Position numbers and translations under genes: made by a program | Part shown: positions 18,001-26,840 of the stretch, in pieces | How positions within the stretch are numbered: the first letter of the stretch is position 1 | Layout of the letters: every line of letters begins with the position of its first letter | DNA from: Ktedonobacter racemifer DSM 44963 | Lineage (GTDB): Bacteria; Chloroflexota; Ktedonobacteria; Ktedonobacterales; Ktedonobacteraceae | DNA: 64,000 bases | Reading direction: 5' to 3' | Assembly (NCBI RefSeq): GCF_000178855.1 | Contig: NZ_ADVG01000002.1 | Coordinates: forward strand, 2,852,001-2,916,000 | Notes under the pieces: generated by a model | Databases searched by the model: none | Told to the model about the DNA's origin: nothing | Seen by the model: the letters and a program-made list of their open reading frames with translations, nothing else

Positions 18001-20085
18001 TTACCGTCCCTTCTTATGATCACCTGGTTTGGCATATGACCAGAATGTACGCGCCGTGCCTGTTGATGTATCTACCTGTTTCGCCTCTGGCGGTGCAGGC
18101 TGTTTGTCTCTCTGTGCATAAGAGAGAAGATTGCGTGGCCTGCTCTGCTTCGTTCCTGGCTGAAGGTTTTCTCCCGTTGCCTTCCTGGTATCCTTCGGCG
18201 CAGGCTTAGAGGCTTCCAGGCGAGGAAGCTTGCCGCTGAAGGCATCTAGCTCCTCTTCCCAGATCATCGATGGGCGTGGCTGGGGAAGGTTCCCGCTGAA
18301 GGCATTGACCTCTTCAGGCAGGCCTACCAGGGAAGGCGTCAGGGCTGGCAGGTTTCCCCGGAAGGGATCGATCTCGCTCTGTCCATGATTCTCCAGTGAT
18401 GATGAGGGCGTGGGCGTATTACGGCTGCGCTCGCCCTCGCGTGTGCCTCCTGGTCGTGTAGTGCGCGTGCCATGCTGGGCAATGAACACTGACTCCACTT
18501 CGCCGGTGTTGGTTGCTCGCACCCGGTCGGGCACGCGCAAGTTCTCGGCATTCGCCAGTGGCGCAAGCGGGCTGGTCTCTCTTTCACCACTCGTCTTATC
18601 CTTCGCGACGGGCTGCACGTGCCGGATGGGACCTGTTGTGCGTGTTGGCAGAATCAATGGGCCGCTCTGCCCCGGTTGAGGGAAACTAATGGCCTCCTGC
18701 TTCTTTACCTTGATTGCCGACTGTTTACCAGTAAGCATGCCACGCGCCGTCTGGGAACTCATCTGGGAGAGGTATTGGCGGGCATCAAAGTTACCCTTCA
18801 AAAGCGCGCGTGTGATGCCTTGAACGGAATGGCCCTCCTCAATGATGCGTTTGACGGCCAGGCTATCTGGCTGGCTCTGACCTAACGAGAGGTAGCCAAC
18901 GAGCCGTTCGCCCGCGATGGCAAGCCTGCGATAACCTCCCTGGCTCTTATCTTTAAGGACCTCTATGCCGCTGCCTTCGGCCAGAGGGTCACCAACGGTT
19001 AGCATGGAGAGGTCGCCGACATGCGTGGCATGCCAGGCGATGCCGAGCGGCTGCTTGGCCAGGTCTTCGCGACCCGCTAACATCACCCCTGCCAGGCGAC
19101 CCTGGAGCACTGCCGCGTACCATTGTGCCCGGGGAGCATGCTGGCCCGTTTGAGGATTGGGGAGCGCGGCAACATCGCCTGCCGCGAAGATATTCGCCAC
19201 ATTGGTTTGCATAATGTCGTCTACAACAATTCCATTCTGAAATTCAATCGGAATGGTGCTGCGCCGGGCCAGCGTCTCCGCAGGCTTTGTGCCCGTACAG
19301 ATAAGGACCATCTGGCAGGGGAGCATCTGCTGCTGATTGGTAATCACTCCCACAACTGCTCCCACACGACCCACAACACCAATGGCCTCGGTCTCGGTAT
19401 GCACCGAGGCACCAGCACGCCGTATGCCTTCTAAAATAAGGCCTGAGGCCTCCTGGTCTAGGGTGCGCCCCATAAACGTGGAGCCACGAATGAGCCAGTG
19501 GACCCGAATGCCCCAGTGGAGGAGCCCCATGACTGTCTCTATGGCGTGTACTCCTCCCCCAACAACGACCGCCTCGCGCACCTCTGGCAAGCGCCTGCGC
19601 AGATCGAGATAATCCTGTAAGCGGTGGAGCGTCAAAACGCCATCGAAGTGGCGCCCGGGCATGGTCTCAGGCAGACTGAGAGGGGCGCTACCAGTCGCGA
19701 TCAGGAGTTTATCGTAGCCGAAGGCACGTTTATCCGCCAGGGCAAGGTATTTGCTATTAGCATGAATCTCCTCTACCCGCGTGGTGACGATGCGGATATG
19801 CTCCTGGCGCTCGGTCCCCACAGGATAGGCCAGCAATTGCTCGCGTGTCAGGCGCCCGGTCGCGTATTGCTTAAGCGCGGGCGTGTTGATCGTCGGATGG
19901 ACTTGCTCGGTGATCATTACAATCTGCTTCTCTGGCGCGTGCTTTCGCGCCTCTACCGCAGCGGTCAGGCCAGCAATGCCATTGCCGACAATCACGATAT
20001 CTGCTCGATCCATCTCTGGCTGCCCTCTTCCTACCTCTGTCCTTGCGCTGTGGCTCAAATTAGTGTGTTGTCCTTCCATCTGCAT
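18001..20085 (-). CDS. FAD/NAD(P)-dependent oxidoreductase with long repetitive C-terminal extension
   Basis: Residues 28-440 form a pyridine nucleotide-disulfide-type flavoprotein. The FAD motif is VIVGNGIAGLTAA (about 31-43), the NAD(P) motif is VVVGGGVHAIE (about 173-183) and the second FAD motif is IFAAGDVA (about 299-306). No CxxxxC redox disulfide is visible, so a ferredoxin, rubredoxin or nitrite-reductase-type reductase is more likely than a disulfide reductase. The last 250 residues are disordered. They contain three copies of an F-x-G-x-LP motif (PFRGNLP, AFSGNLP, AFSGKLP) about 20 residues apart and two S-Y-A motifs (LLSYAQRD, FWSYAKPGD). The start at 20085 has a poor ribosome site; ATG 20013 is an alternative. 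It lies in a tight operon with the genes on either side. Confidence 0.88.
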   Translation of the reverse strand: MQMEGQHTNLSHSARTEVGRGQPEMDRADIVIVGNGIAGLTAAVEARKHAPEKQIVMITEQVHPTINTPALKQYATGRLTREQLLAYPVGTERQEHIRIVTTRVEEIHANSKYLALADKRAFGYDKLLIATGSAPLSLPETMPGRHFDGVLTLHRLQDYLDLRRRLPEVREAVVVGGGVHAIETVMGLLHWGIRVHWLIRGSTFMGRTLDQEASGLILEGIRRAGASVHTETEAIGVVGRVGAVVGVITNQQQMLPCQMVLICTGTKPAETLARRSTIPIEFQNGIVVDDIMQTNVANIFAAGDVAALPNPQTGQHAPRAQWYAAVLQGRLAGVMLAGREDLAKQPLGIAWHATHVGDLSMLTVGDPLAEGSGIEVLKDKSQGGYRRLAIAGERLVGYLSLGQSQPDSLAVKRIIEEGHSVQGITRALLKGNFDARQYLSQMSSQTARGMLTGKQSAIKVKKQEAISFPQPGQSGPLILPTRTTGPIRHVQPVAKDKTSGERETSPLAPLANAENLRVPDRVRATNTGEVESVFIAQHGTRTTRPGGTREGERSRNTPTPSSSLENHGQSEIDPFRGNLPALTPSLVGLPEEVNAFSGNLPQPRPSMIWEEELDAFSGKLPRLEASKPAPKDTRKATGENLQPGTKQSRPRNLLSYAQRDKQPAPPEAKQVDTSTGTARTFWSYAKPGDHKKGR

Positions 20086-20095
20086 GGTGGTGGCT

Positions 20096-20443
20096 TCAAT
20101 CTACATAAAGCGCCAGGAGCTGCTGCGTCCCTCCCTGGTGTCCTGGCAGAGCCTGGTAGTAGACGTCGGTCGTGGCTTTCTCGGTAATATGCCTGCGTAT
20201 GTGAGCTAGCGAAGCCTTACACCCGGTGCCACAGCGAAAATGAAGCACATGGCCATCGCTTACACGCAGGAGGAAATCTTTCTCAGGTCCGGTCAGGCTA
20301 ACAATTTTTCCCTGCGCATGTTGTGTCGCCCCAGCCGTCATCTGTGCGCTTGCGACCTGTGTTATCCCTATCACCAGCACTGCCGCTATTCCCACGAGCA
20401 ATAAGACGCATAGTGCCGCCTTCCCGCGATTTGACCAGGTCAT
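20096..20443 (-). CDS. Small exported or membrane-anchored protein with CxxxC motif
   Basis: The 115-residue product begins with an N-terminal hydrophobic segment (LCVLLLVGIAAVLVIGITQ) ending in ASAQ, which could be a signal peptide or an anchor. The remaining 80 residues face outside and contain FRCGTGCKASLAHIRRHI. The CGTGC pair with a following His might bind a metal or heme, or form a disulfide. I do not recognise a family. ATG 20443 follows AAGGAG and is preferred to ATG 20464. It opens the redox operon, only 10 bases before the flavoprotein gene, so it is probably part of the same electron-transfer unit. Confidence 0.65.
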   Translation of the reverse strand: MTWSNRGKAALCVLLLVGIAAVLVIGITQVASAQMTAGATQHAQGKIVSLTGPEKDFLLRVSDGHVLHFRCGTGCKASLAHIRRHITEKATTDVYYQALPGHQGGTQQLLALYVD

Positions 20444-20730
20444 GAATGCTGGCTCCTTCCCCATAAAGTGGTAGCACTATATTTCCCAGGTGGCTTTATA
20501 CGCACCTCAAGTTCAAGGCGTTTCTTTAAAGCGTGCAATGCACCAGGAAGTAAATCTTTACTTTAAAATGTATCTATGCATACCCTGGTTGTATTGTACC
20601 CCAAAGAAGAGATGCAATTCAGTAGACATGCCCTAAATTGGGCTAAATGTCTTATCCCATCGAACATATCTTAACCACAAGACTTTCTGCACATTTGATG
20701 CAAATCTCCCATTCGGGGCGCAGCTGGTCC

Positions 20731-22125
20731 CTACCGAACTGGAGAGGCGTTCTGCGTGATGGCCTGGACGAGAGCTTGATCCTGTTCTTCGAGGACGGTG
20801 CGCGGGTCAAAGAGCAGGGTATCGCGCGAGATGCGGGCTATGACAGGCAGGCGCTGGGCGCGCAGGTCGCTGGCTATCTCTTCCAGAGGCCTGGCGCAGT
20901 GGTGCTGTTCCAGGGTCAGGAGGACGGTTGGTAGGGTCTCGGTGGGGAGCGAACCACCACCGACTGTTGACTGTCCAGCCTGGCGCCGGGCGTTGATGCC
21001 CTGGGCCTTGAGCTGCTCGATCCAGCGATCAACGCGAACCCCTAACTGCTCTGGGCGAGCCGCGATCATGCGCCAGATGGGGATGTGGCGCTCAGCCTCG
21101 TCGCGCTGGTAGTGCTGGAGTGTGGCCTCCAGCGCGGCGAGGGTCATCTTGTCGATACGTACGGCGCGCATCAGGGGGTGCTTTGCCAGGCGTTGCATGA
21201 CGCTCGCCTTCCCCACCAGGATGCCTGCCTGCGGTCCACCTAGCAGCTTATCGCCCGAGAAACAGACCAGGTCGACGCCTGCTTTGATGCTCTCCTGGGG
21301 AGTTGGCTCGTGCGCCAGGCCATAGCGCTCGCTCGGCAAGAGGCAGCCGCTTCCAAGGTCGTGCATGACCAGGAGTTTATGCTCATGGGCGAGGGAGACC
21401 AGCTCATGCTCGGGAGTCGCTTCGGTAAAGCCGCTGATCAAGAAATTACTTGGATGTACTGAGAGAAGCAAGGCAGTCTCGCCGCTGATGGCGCGCTCAT
21501 AGTCGGTGATGCGTGTGCGATTAGTCGTGCCGACCTCAACCAGTTGGCAGCCACTCTGGCGCATTACATCTGGTACGCGGAAGCCGCCACCGATCTCCAC
21601 TAATTGCCCACGAGAAATAATAACCTCGCAGCTCTGGGCAAGGGCGCTCAGTCCCAGCAGGACAGCCGCGGCATTGTTATTGGTGACCAGAGCCGCCTCG
21701 GCCCCCGTAATCTCGCTCAAGAGCTGGCTGACGTGGCTATGCCGCGAGCCGCGCTCTCCCGCAGCGAGATCGTATTCTAAATTGGAGTAGCCACTTGCGA
21801 CCTGGCGTACCGCCTCCAGAGAGGCGGCGCTCATCGGAGCGCGCCCAAGGTTGGTATTGATAATTACGCCGGTCGCATTGATCAGGGGACGCAGGTGTGG
21901 TAGCTCTCGCTCCTGGAGGTGGTGCGTGGCCTGCACAAGTAAAGTTGAGTTTGAGGGACAGTCTTCCCCACGTAGAATGGACTGGCGCGCCAGGGTGATA
22001 CTCTCACGAATAGCCTGGACGGCCAGGGGATGTGAATAGCGTGCGACCAGGTCCTGCCCGCTTTGCGTGTGCAACAATTCATCCACAGAGGGCAAGAGAC
22101 GCAGCTGGCTCTGATATAATGACAT
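20731..22125 (-). CDS. selA: L-seryl-tRNA(Sec) selenium transferase
   Basis: SelA is a PLP enzyme that converts seryl-tRNA(Sec) to selenocysteinyl-tRNA(Sec) with selenophosphate. The 464-residue length matches bacterial SelA (about 460). The phrase INTNLGRAPMS near residue 90 and CFSGDKLLGGPQAGIL (PLP-binding lysine) near 288 are diagnostic. The N-terminal LLPSVDELL segment is also typical. I chose ATG 22125, preceded by GGGAGCAGAG. No selB, selC or selD is seen nearby, so the other parts of the selenocysteine pathway must lie elsewhere, or this is a SelA-like paralogue. The 3' end runs into a region without a clear terminator. Confidence 0.93.
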   Translation of the reverse strand: MSLYQSQLRLLPSVDELLHTQSGQDLVARYSHPLAVQAIRESITLARQSILRGEDCPSNSTLLVQATHHLQERELPHLRPLINATGVIINTNLGRAPMSAASLEAVRQVASGYSNLEYDLAAGERGSRHSHVSQLLSEITGAEAALVTNNNAAAVLLGLSALAQSCEVIISRGQLVEIGGGFRVPDVMRQSGCQLVEVGTTNRTRITDYERAISGETALLLSVHPSNFLISGFTEATPEHELVSLAHEHKLLVMHDLGSGCLLPSERYGLAHEPTPQESIKAGVDLVCFSGDKLLGGPQAGILVGKASVMQRLAKHPLMRAVRIDKMTLAALEATLQHYQRDEAERHIPIWRMIAARPEQLGVRVDRWIEQLKAQGINARRQAGQSTVGGGSLPTETLPTVLLTLEQHHCARPLEEIASDLRAQRLPVIARISRDTLLFDPRTVLEEQDQALVQAITQNASPVR

Positions 22126-22240
22126 GATCGGCTCTGCTCCCATACGGTTCAAGCTTTAGTGTGTTCATATGGCTCGGCTTGGTGCTTTGTTCTATGCTCT
22201 ATATAAGGTATACGTCAGCAAGAGAAGACATGTAAAGAGA

Positions 22241-22307
22241 TCTGGTAGGTGGTGTGGTGCACCTGGGCAACCGCAGGCTGCCCAGGTGCACCACACCACC
22301 TACCAGA
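22241..22307. terminator. Long palindrome, about 30-bp arms, with trailing GC hairpin
   Basis: The arms begin TCTGGTAGGTGGTGTGG and are perfect to a short GC-rich loop. A mini-hairpin GCGCC-GCA-GGCGC follows at 22311-22323, then GAGG. It lies between selA and the toxin-like gene, both on the minus strand. Confidence 0.75.
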
Positions 22308-22382
22308 CGAGCGCCGCAGGCGCGAGGTGTCACGCTATAAAGTATACTTAGGAGTAATGAGTAAACGAAGAGAAAGTATGAG

Positions 22383-22814
22383 TTAATGGAGCGAATAGTA
22401 GTAGGTAATTGCCAGGCTATTGGCAACCTTGGCCATAATGGCGCGCATATCGGCGTCATGCAGACGGCAGATGGCATACTGGTCCGCCATAAGACTGCGC
22501 AAGACAGGATACATCAGCTCAGTCTTCACCAGGCTATCGGTATCAAGGAGGGGATAGTCACGCTTGAGAAGAAGATGGTGGTAGGGGCGCAACTTGCCAC
22601 GATATGAAGTCAAGGCAACAACGTTGATCGCCCCGGCGTGACGACAAAAAGGTTCAGCGGATACCACAAGTGCGGGATGCCAATCGAGAATACGCTTCTC
22701 CTCAATGCCGGGAGGCAGCGAGGGATAACCAAAGTTTACCCAATAGACCATGCCAAACTGCACAGGCGTTTGATAGGTCAACTCTTCCGGTGCAAGGTCA
22801 GGTGGATGGGGCAT
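22383..22814 (-). CDS. PemK/MazF-like toxin (putative)
   Basis: The 143-residue product has the layout of PemK/MazF ribonuclease toxins. It starts with GMVYWVNFGYPSLPPG, then HPALVVSAEPF, the strand INVVALTS, then the core phrase DSLVKTELMYPVLRSL and a final helix. This parallels the family phrases GDIV-W-F, RPALVIS, V-LTS and DSVV--Q. Such toxins cleave mRNA or other RNA at short sequences. No strong ribosome site precedes the ATG, which fits translational coupling or low expression. A small same-strand gene lies 58 bases upstream, in the position of an antitoxin. The family match is moderate because several core residues are divergent. Confidence 0.65.
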   Translation of the reverse strand: MPHPPDLAPEELTYQTPVQFGMVYWVNFGYPSLPPGIEEKRILDWHPALVVSAEPFCRHAGAINVVALTSYRGKLRPYHHLLLKRDYPLLDTDSLVKTELMYPVLRSLMADQYAICRLHDADMRAIMAKVANSLAITYYYSLH

Positions 22815-22872
22815 AGCTTATTCTACTTGTACTTTTTCTAGCTAAACGAACATTCTCGACAAACAATGATAA

Positions 22873-23097
22873 CTATGGGCGGGCTAAAGCGACGGGTGCA
22901 AACGTTACTGCTTCATTGAGCTCCAGCTGGCTCTGAAAGCAGGCGGCGGTGAGGGACCAGGAACGTGCTACAAGACCTAAGCGCTCCTCGCGTTCGTCCT
23001 GACTCTCTTCTTGCAGGGCAAGAGCTATGAGTTCCATTTCCTTTTGATACTGTTCCATGAGAAAGGAAGAACGACTGAAGTCACAATTCGTTGCCAT
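22873..23097 (-). CDS. Small unrecognised protein, candidate antitoxin
   Basis: The 74-residue product has a Glu-rich helical stretch (MEQYQKEMELIALALQEE) and no helix-turn-helix or ribbon-helix-helix signature that I can identify. It is small and acidic and lies immediately upstream of the PemK-like gene on the same strand, which is the standard antitoxin position. The ATG at 23097 follows GAGGTAAAG with good spacing. Without family support the role is inferred only from position and composition. Confidence 0.5.
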   Translation of the reverse strand: MATNCDFSRSSFLMEQYQKEMELIALALQEESQDEREERLGLVARSWSLTAACFQSQLELNEAVTFAPVALARP

Positions 23098-23598
23098 AGC
23101 ACTTTACCTCATAATTCCAAGCCATAATGCCAGTCGAAACCAGCCAACGACGAACTAACCGGCTGTGTTACTACTGGTTAGTGGATGACTAAGGATAACT
23201 GCGGAAGGAATAAAAGAATTTTCTCCAACGTTGGGAATTATACCAGCAAATTGAGCAAGAAGCAATGCTTTTGCCTCTTATTTTTTAAAATTTGCTTAGA
23301 AATACTTTACAAATTCCTTACGTTTTCGTGCTCATTCTCTCCCTCTCCTGATATATATTGGCACCTTTTGGAGCCAGAGATAGTCCGGATCGTGTATGTC
23401 CCTCCTCTCACCCGTTCTTCCTACATAGATCGAAGAACGTTCGCTATAAGAGGAGGAGGTGACCTATTGCAAGTAGCGCTGAGCGTGCTTTCACACCCAC
23501 TCTTCTCTTTTTTCGTGGCTGTATTCTCCCCTACTTTGTTTATAACCCCGGCCTCATAACGAATTTTTTAAATCTTGGTAGAACTGATAAAAAAGTGC
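23098..23598. other. Divergent gap upstream of the tRNA/tuf operon
   Basis: I see no convincing gene in these 500 bases. A plus-strand reading frame at 23185-23559 has no ribosome site, odd composition and no family resemblance. The AT-rich start at 23200-23340 may hold the promoter of the minus-strand antitoxin candidate. Confidence 0.4.
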
Positions 23599-23627
23599 TT
23601 GACATCGCTATGAGGGTCGGCTATAAT
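23599..23627 (+). promoter_or_regulatory. Sigma-A promoter of the tRNA-tuf operon
   Basis: TTGACA at 23599-23604 and TATAAT at 23622-23627 are both consensus, with a 17-base spacer. The pair lies about 85 bases upstream of tRNA-Tyr and should drive the tRNA-tuf transcript strongly. Confidence 0.92.
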
Positions 23628-23710
23628 ACGTCACGTCGACCGGTTCAGAATGACGGCGACAAAACGGTGTGATTTCTAGGAATAATTCCTAATAGAGAGC
23701 GACACCACCT

Positions 23711-23794
23711 GGGCAGTTACCAAAGTGGCCAACTGGGACTGACTGTAAATCAGTTGCGAAAGCTTCGGAGGTTCGAATCCTCCACTGCCCACCA
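23711..23794 (+). tRNA. tRNA-Tyr (GTA)
   Basis: The acceptor stem GGGCAGT pairs with ACTGCCC. The anticodon loop CTGTAAA holds GTA. A long variable arm and the T arm GGAGG-TTCGAAT-CCTCC are present. The 3' CCA is encoded (23792-23794). Confidence 0.97.
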
Positions 23795-23819
23795 AGTCAG
23801 ACCTCTCCTGGTCTGTCTA

Positions 23820-23891
23820 GCCCGTGTGGCGCAGGGGTAGCGCACATTCTTGGTAAGAATGAGGCCATGGGTTCAAATCCCATCACGGGCT
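23820..23891 (+). tRNA. tRNA-Thr (GGT)
   Basis: The acceptor stem GCCCGTG pairs with CACGGGC. The anticodon loop TTGGTAA holds GGT between CATTC and GAATG. The T arm is ATGGG-TTCAAAT-CCCAT. The 3' CCA is not encoded (the sequence continues TCCG). Confidence 0.96.
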
Positions 23892-24136
23892 CCGTGGTTT
23901 CTAGATGAAACCTCCGGGCACTTCCGCAGCGCTTTCATCTTTATAAGATTCCGCGTGAAAGTACTAAAAGCTTTTGCTGCCGTCTTCTGAATTGATCAAC
24001 CATTCCCTTCCCGTTGGTAGAATAAATAGGAAGATATTTTCCAAGGAATGCGATCAAATATCAGGGGGCGGCTGCTGCATGTTTACACCCATTGCTGTCT
24101 GATCGCAAGAGGATTGCAAAGGAGCCTCATTAGGAA

Positions 24137-25342
24137 ATGGCAAAGCAGAAGTTCGAGCGTACAAAACCTCACGTTAACGTGGGTACGATTGGTCACATCG
24201 ACCACGGCAAGACGACCCTGACCGCGGCCATCACCCATACCCTGGCCTCCGCTCAGCTTGCTAAGTACACGGCCTTCGACCAGATCGACAAGGCCCCCGA
24301 GGAGCGCGAGCGTGGTATCACCATCTCAATCGCGCACCTGGAGTACCAGACCGAGAAGCGCCACTACGCTCACGTGGACTGCCCCGGTCACGCTGACTAC
24401 ATCAAGAACATGATCACCGGTGCCGCGCAGATGGATGGCGCGATCCTGGTTGTGAGTGCTCCTGATGGCCCTATGCCTCAGACGCGCGAGCACGTCCTGC
24501 TGGCGCAGCAGGTTGAGGTTCCCGCGATGGTGGTCTTCCTCAACAAAATCGACATGATGGAAGACGAGGAACTGCTTGAGCTGGTCGAGCTGGAAGTTCG
24601 GGAGTTGCTCTCGAAGTACCAGTTCCCTGGCGACGATGTTCCTATCATCCGCGGTTCGGCGCTCAAAGCCCTGGAGAGCAAAGGCGACCTCTCGCGCAAC
24701 GACGAGGCAGCCAAGTGCATCTGGGAGCTGATGGATGCGGTGGACTCCTACATTCCCACGCCTCCTCGCGCGACCGACAAGCCGTTCCTGATGCCAGTGG
24801 AAGACGTCTTCGGCATTAAGGGTCGCGGTACCGTGGCTACGGGTCGTATCGAGCGTGGTATCGTCAAGGTAGGCGAGAACATTGAGATCATCGGCATGAA
24901 GGAAGAGACCCGCACCGTGGTTGTCACGGGTGTGGAGATGTTCCAGAAGACGCTGGATGAGGGCCAGGCGGGCGACAACGTTGGTTGTCTGCTACGTGGT
25001 ATTGAGCGTGCGGACATCGAGCGCGGCCAGGTGCTGGCCAAGCCGGGTTCGATCAAGCCGCATAAGAACTTCCTGGCGCAGGTCTACGTCCTCTCGAAAG
25101 AAGAGGGTGGCCGCCATACGCCATTCTTCAACGGCTATCGCCCTCAGTTCTACGTCCGTACCACGGACGTGACGGGATCGATCAAGCTGCCTGAAGGCGT
25201 GGAGATGGTGATGCCTGGTGATAACATTGAGATGACGGTCGAGTTGATCCAGCCGGTCGCGATGGAAGAGGGCGTGAAGTTCGCCATTCGCGAAGGCGGT
25301 CGTACCGTCGGTGCTGGCATCTGCACCAAGGTTCTTGCATAA
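24137..25342 (+). CDS. tuf: Translation elongation factor Tu
   Basis: EF-Tu delivers aminoacyl-tRNA to the ribosome as a GTP complex. The 401-residue product has G1 GHIDHGKT near residue 19, the switch region RGITIS, G3 DCPGHADYIKNM near 82, G4 NKID near 137 and G5 SAL near 175. The beta-barrel domains 2 and 3 follow. The 245-base leader contains GCGATCA and TGATCGC inverted segments, and the ATG follows TAGGAA. The order tRNA-Tyr, tRNA-Thr, tuf, rpmG, secE, nusG is the ancestral bacterial arrangement seen around tufB. Codon use is strongly biased, as expected for an abundant protein. Confidence 0.99.
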   Translation: MAKQKFERTKPHVNVGTIGHIDHGKTTLTAAITHTLASAQLAKYTAFDQIDKAPEERERGITISIAHLEYQTEKRHYAHVDCPGHADYIKNMITGAAQMDGAILVVSAPDGPMPQTREHVLLAQQVEVPAMVVFLNKIDMMEDEELLELVELEVRELLSKYQFPGDDVPIIRGSALKALESKGDLSRNDEAAKCIWELMDAVDSYIPTPPRATDKPFLMPVEDVFGIKGRGTVATGRIERGIVKVGENIEIIGMKEETRTVVVTGVEMFQKTLDEGQAGDNVGCLLRGIERADIERGQVLAKPGSIKPHKNFLAQVYVLSKEEGGRHTPFFNGYRPQFYVRTTDVTGSIKLPEGVEMVMPGDNIEMTVELIQPVAMEEGVKFAIREGGRTVGAGICTKVLA

Positions 25343-25431
25343 GATCAATTGGTTGTAAACGCATGGGCGCTCCAGCAGCAATGCATGTTGCGCCCATGTT
25401 CTTTCGCAAACAAAGCAGATTTGCTTCTGAT

Positions 25432-25543
25432 CCGAAACCCTGAGCGCTTGCCGTGCCACCTTCAGGTGGTCTCCGAATGGGGGCGAAGCGCTGGTCACCC
25501 CCATTCGGGGACACGCGAGAGTGACGTTGGGTTTTTGAATAAG
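25432..25543 (-). repeat. Structured dispersed repeat, copy R4 (expanded)
   Basis: The ends (CCGAAACCCTGAGCGC and CGCGAGAGTGACGTTGGG) match copy R3 in the same orientation. The middle holds an extra ACCTTCAGGT hairpin and a CCGAATGGGGG/CCCCCATTCGG stem. It lies between tuf and rpmG. Confidence 0.65.
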
Positions 25544-25589
25544 ATCCTAGTGCATCCTCTGCAAGCCAGGCAACAAAACGGAGAAAATC

Positions 25590-25757
25590 ATGGCTAAAGG
25601 CAAAGAAAATCGCATTGTGGTCACGTTGGCTTGCACAACCTGCAAGAGCCGCAACTATACCACTGAGAAAAACAAGAAAAACAACCCCGACCGTATGGAG
25701 CTGCGCAAGTTCTGCACGACTTGCCGGGAACATGTGCCCCACCGCGAGACCAAGTAA
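25590..25757 (+). CDS. rpmG: Ribosomal protein bL33
   Basis: The 55-residue product begins MAKGKENRIVVTLACTTC and has two CxxC knuckles (CTTC at about 16-19 and 41-44), the zinc-binding form of bL33. It is a small protein of the large subunit near the E site. The position between tuf and secE is the usual one in many bacteria. The start ATG is preceded by GGAGAAAATC. The length matches the family exactly. Confidence 0.97.
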   Translation: MAKGKENRIVVTLACTTCKSRNYTTEKNKKNNPDRMELRKFCTTCREHVPHRETK

Positions 25758-25832
25758 GATAGTAGAGTATGTGTAGGTTAGCATCTATGCTAGCACGCAT
25801 GTACAGTCGCTACTGATCGAGAAAGGCTGAAC

Positions 25833-26216
25833 GTGGCAAACAAGATGGCCGAGAAAAAAAGAAATACTAGCCGGAGTCAGATGGCTGAGGCGAAGGTGAG
25901 CGGTAGGGAGAAAGAACAGCCAGTTAAGAGCAATAAAACACCCGTGACAACAAAGGTAGCTACTCGTGATCGTGGCAAAACCACGCGTCGCGAGCAGAGA
26001 GGCAATTCTACGTGGGCCCGCTTCCGTAATACTGCCTTTGGTGGTTTTGTTGTTGACTCTTATTACGAACTCCGCCACAAAGTGACATGGCCCACCTTTG
26101 AGCAAGCTCGCAACATGACTATCGCTGTTATCGTCATTTCTTTAGCGGTTGGGTTGTTTCTGGGGTTGGTTGACCTGGGTTTGAATCAAATTTTTGTGCT
26201 TATTAACGGTAAATAG
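25833..26216 (+). CDS. secE: Preprotein translocase subunit SecE
   Basis: SecE is the clamp subunit of the SecYEG channel in the cell membrane. The 127-residue product has a basic disordered N-terminal extension of about 65 residues. It then has the conserved amphipathic phrase YYELRHKVTWPTFEQAR and one membrane helix (about 90-118). The start is GTG 25833 after AAAGG; ATG 25845 is possible. It is directly upstream of nusG, as in most bacteria. Confidence 0.95.
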   Translation: MANKMAEKKRNTSRSQMAEAKVSGREKEQPVKSNKTPVTTKVATRDRGKTTRREQRGNSTWARFRNTAFGGFVVDSYYELRHKVTWPTFEQARNMTIAVIVISLAVGLFLGLVDLGLNQIFVLINGK

Positions 26217-26248
26217 CTTCGTCACCTGGCGACCAGAAGGGGAGAGCC

Positions 26249-26839
26249 GTGTTTACTGAACATACCAGCGAGAATGACCAGCCAGATGCTAATGCCGGTG
26301 CTACTACCGAAGAGCGTGCCTGGTTTGCGATTCATACTTATTCCGGCTACGAAAACAAGGTGCGTAGCCACCTTGAAGCTCGTATTGCTTCCATGGATAT
26401 GCGTGGAAAGATTTTCCGCGTCATTGTGCCCATGGAGGAAGAAGTTGAAATCAAGCAGGGCCAGCGCCGTACGGTGCAGCGCAAGGTCTTCCCTGGCTAT
26501 GTGCTCGTGGAGATGATCATGAGCGACGAGGCCTGGTATGTGGTGAGAAATACACCCGGCGTCACGAGCTTTGTCGGTTCTGGTAATAAGCCTGTACCCC
26601 TGCAAGAGCATGAGATCAAAACGATCTTGAAGCAGGTCACAAAAGAGACTGAGAAGCCCAAGGCCAAAGTCAGTTTTTCCAAAGGTCAGAGCGTTCGCGT
26701 TGTCGATGGTCCCTTTGCGGATTTCATCGGTACGGTCAGTGATCTCAATATGGATCGTAATAAGGTCACTGTATTGGTCTCTTTCTTCGGTCGCGAAACG
26801 CCTGTAATTTTGGACTTTTTACAGGTCGAGAAGATTTAG
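26249..26839 (+). CDS. nusG: Transcription termination/antitermination factor NusG
   Basis: NusG binds RNA polymerase and links it to Rho or the ribosome. The 196-residue product has an N-terminal NGN domain (AWFAIHTYSGYENKV near residue 24, FPGYVLVEM near 80, TPGVTSFVG near 102). It ends in a KOW domain (GQSVRVVDGPFADFIGTV near 150). The start is GTG 26249, preceded by GAAGGGGAG. It follows secE by 32 bases. Confidence 0.98.
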   Translation: MFTEHTSENDQPDANAGATTEERAWFAIHTYSGYENKVRSHLEARIASMDMRGKIFRVIVPMEEEVEIKQGQRRTVQRKVFPGYVLVEMIMSDEAWYVVRNTPGVTSFVGSGNKPVPLQEHEIKTILKQVTKETEKPKAKVSFSKGQSVRVVDGPFADFIGTVSDLNMDRNKVTVLVSFFGRETPVILDFLQVEKI

Positions 26840-26840
26840 G

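Noticed and set aside
23185..23559. 124-residue frame upstream of the tRNA operon
   Set aside because: It has no ribosome site, skewed composition and no family resemblance, and it lies in the divergent promoter region.
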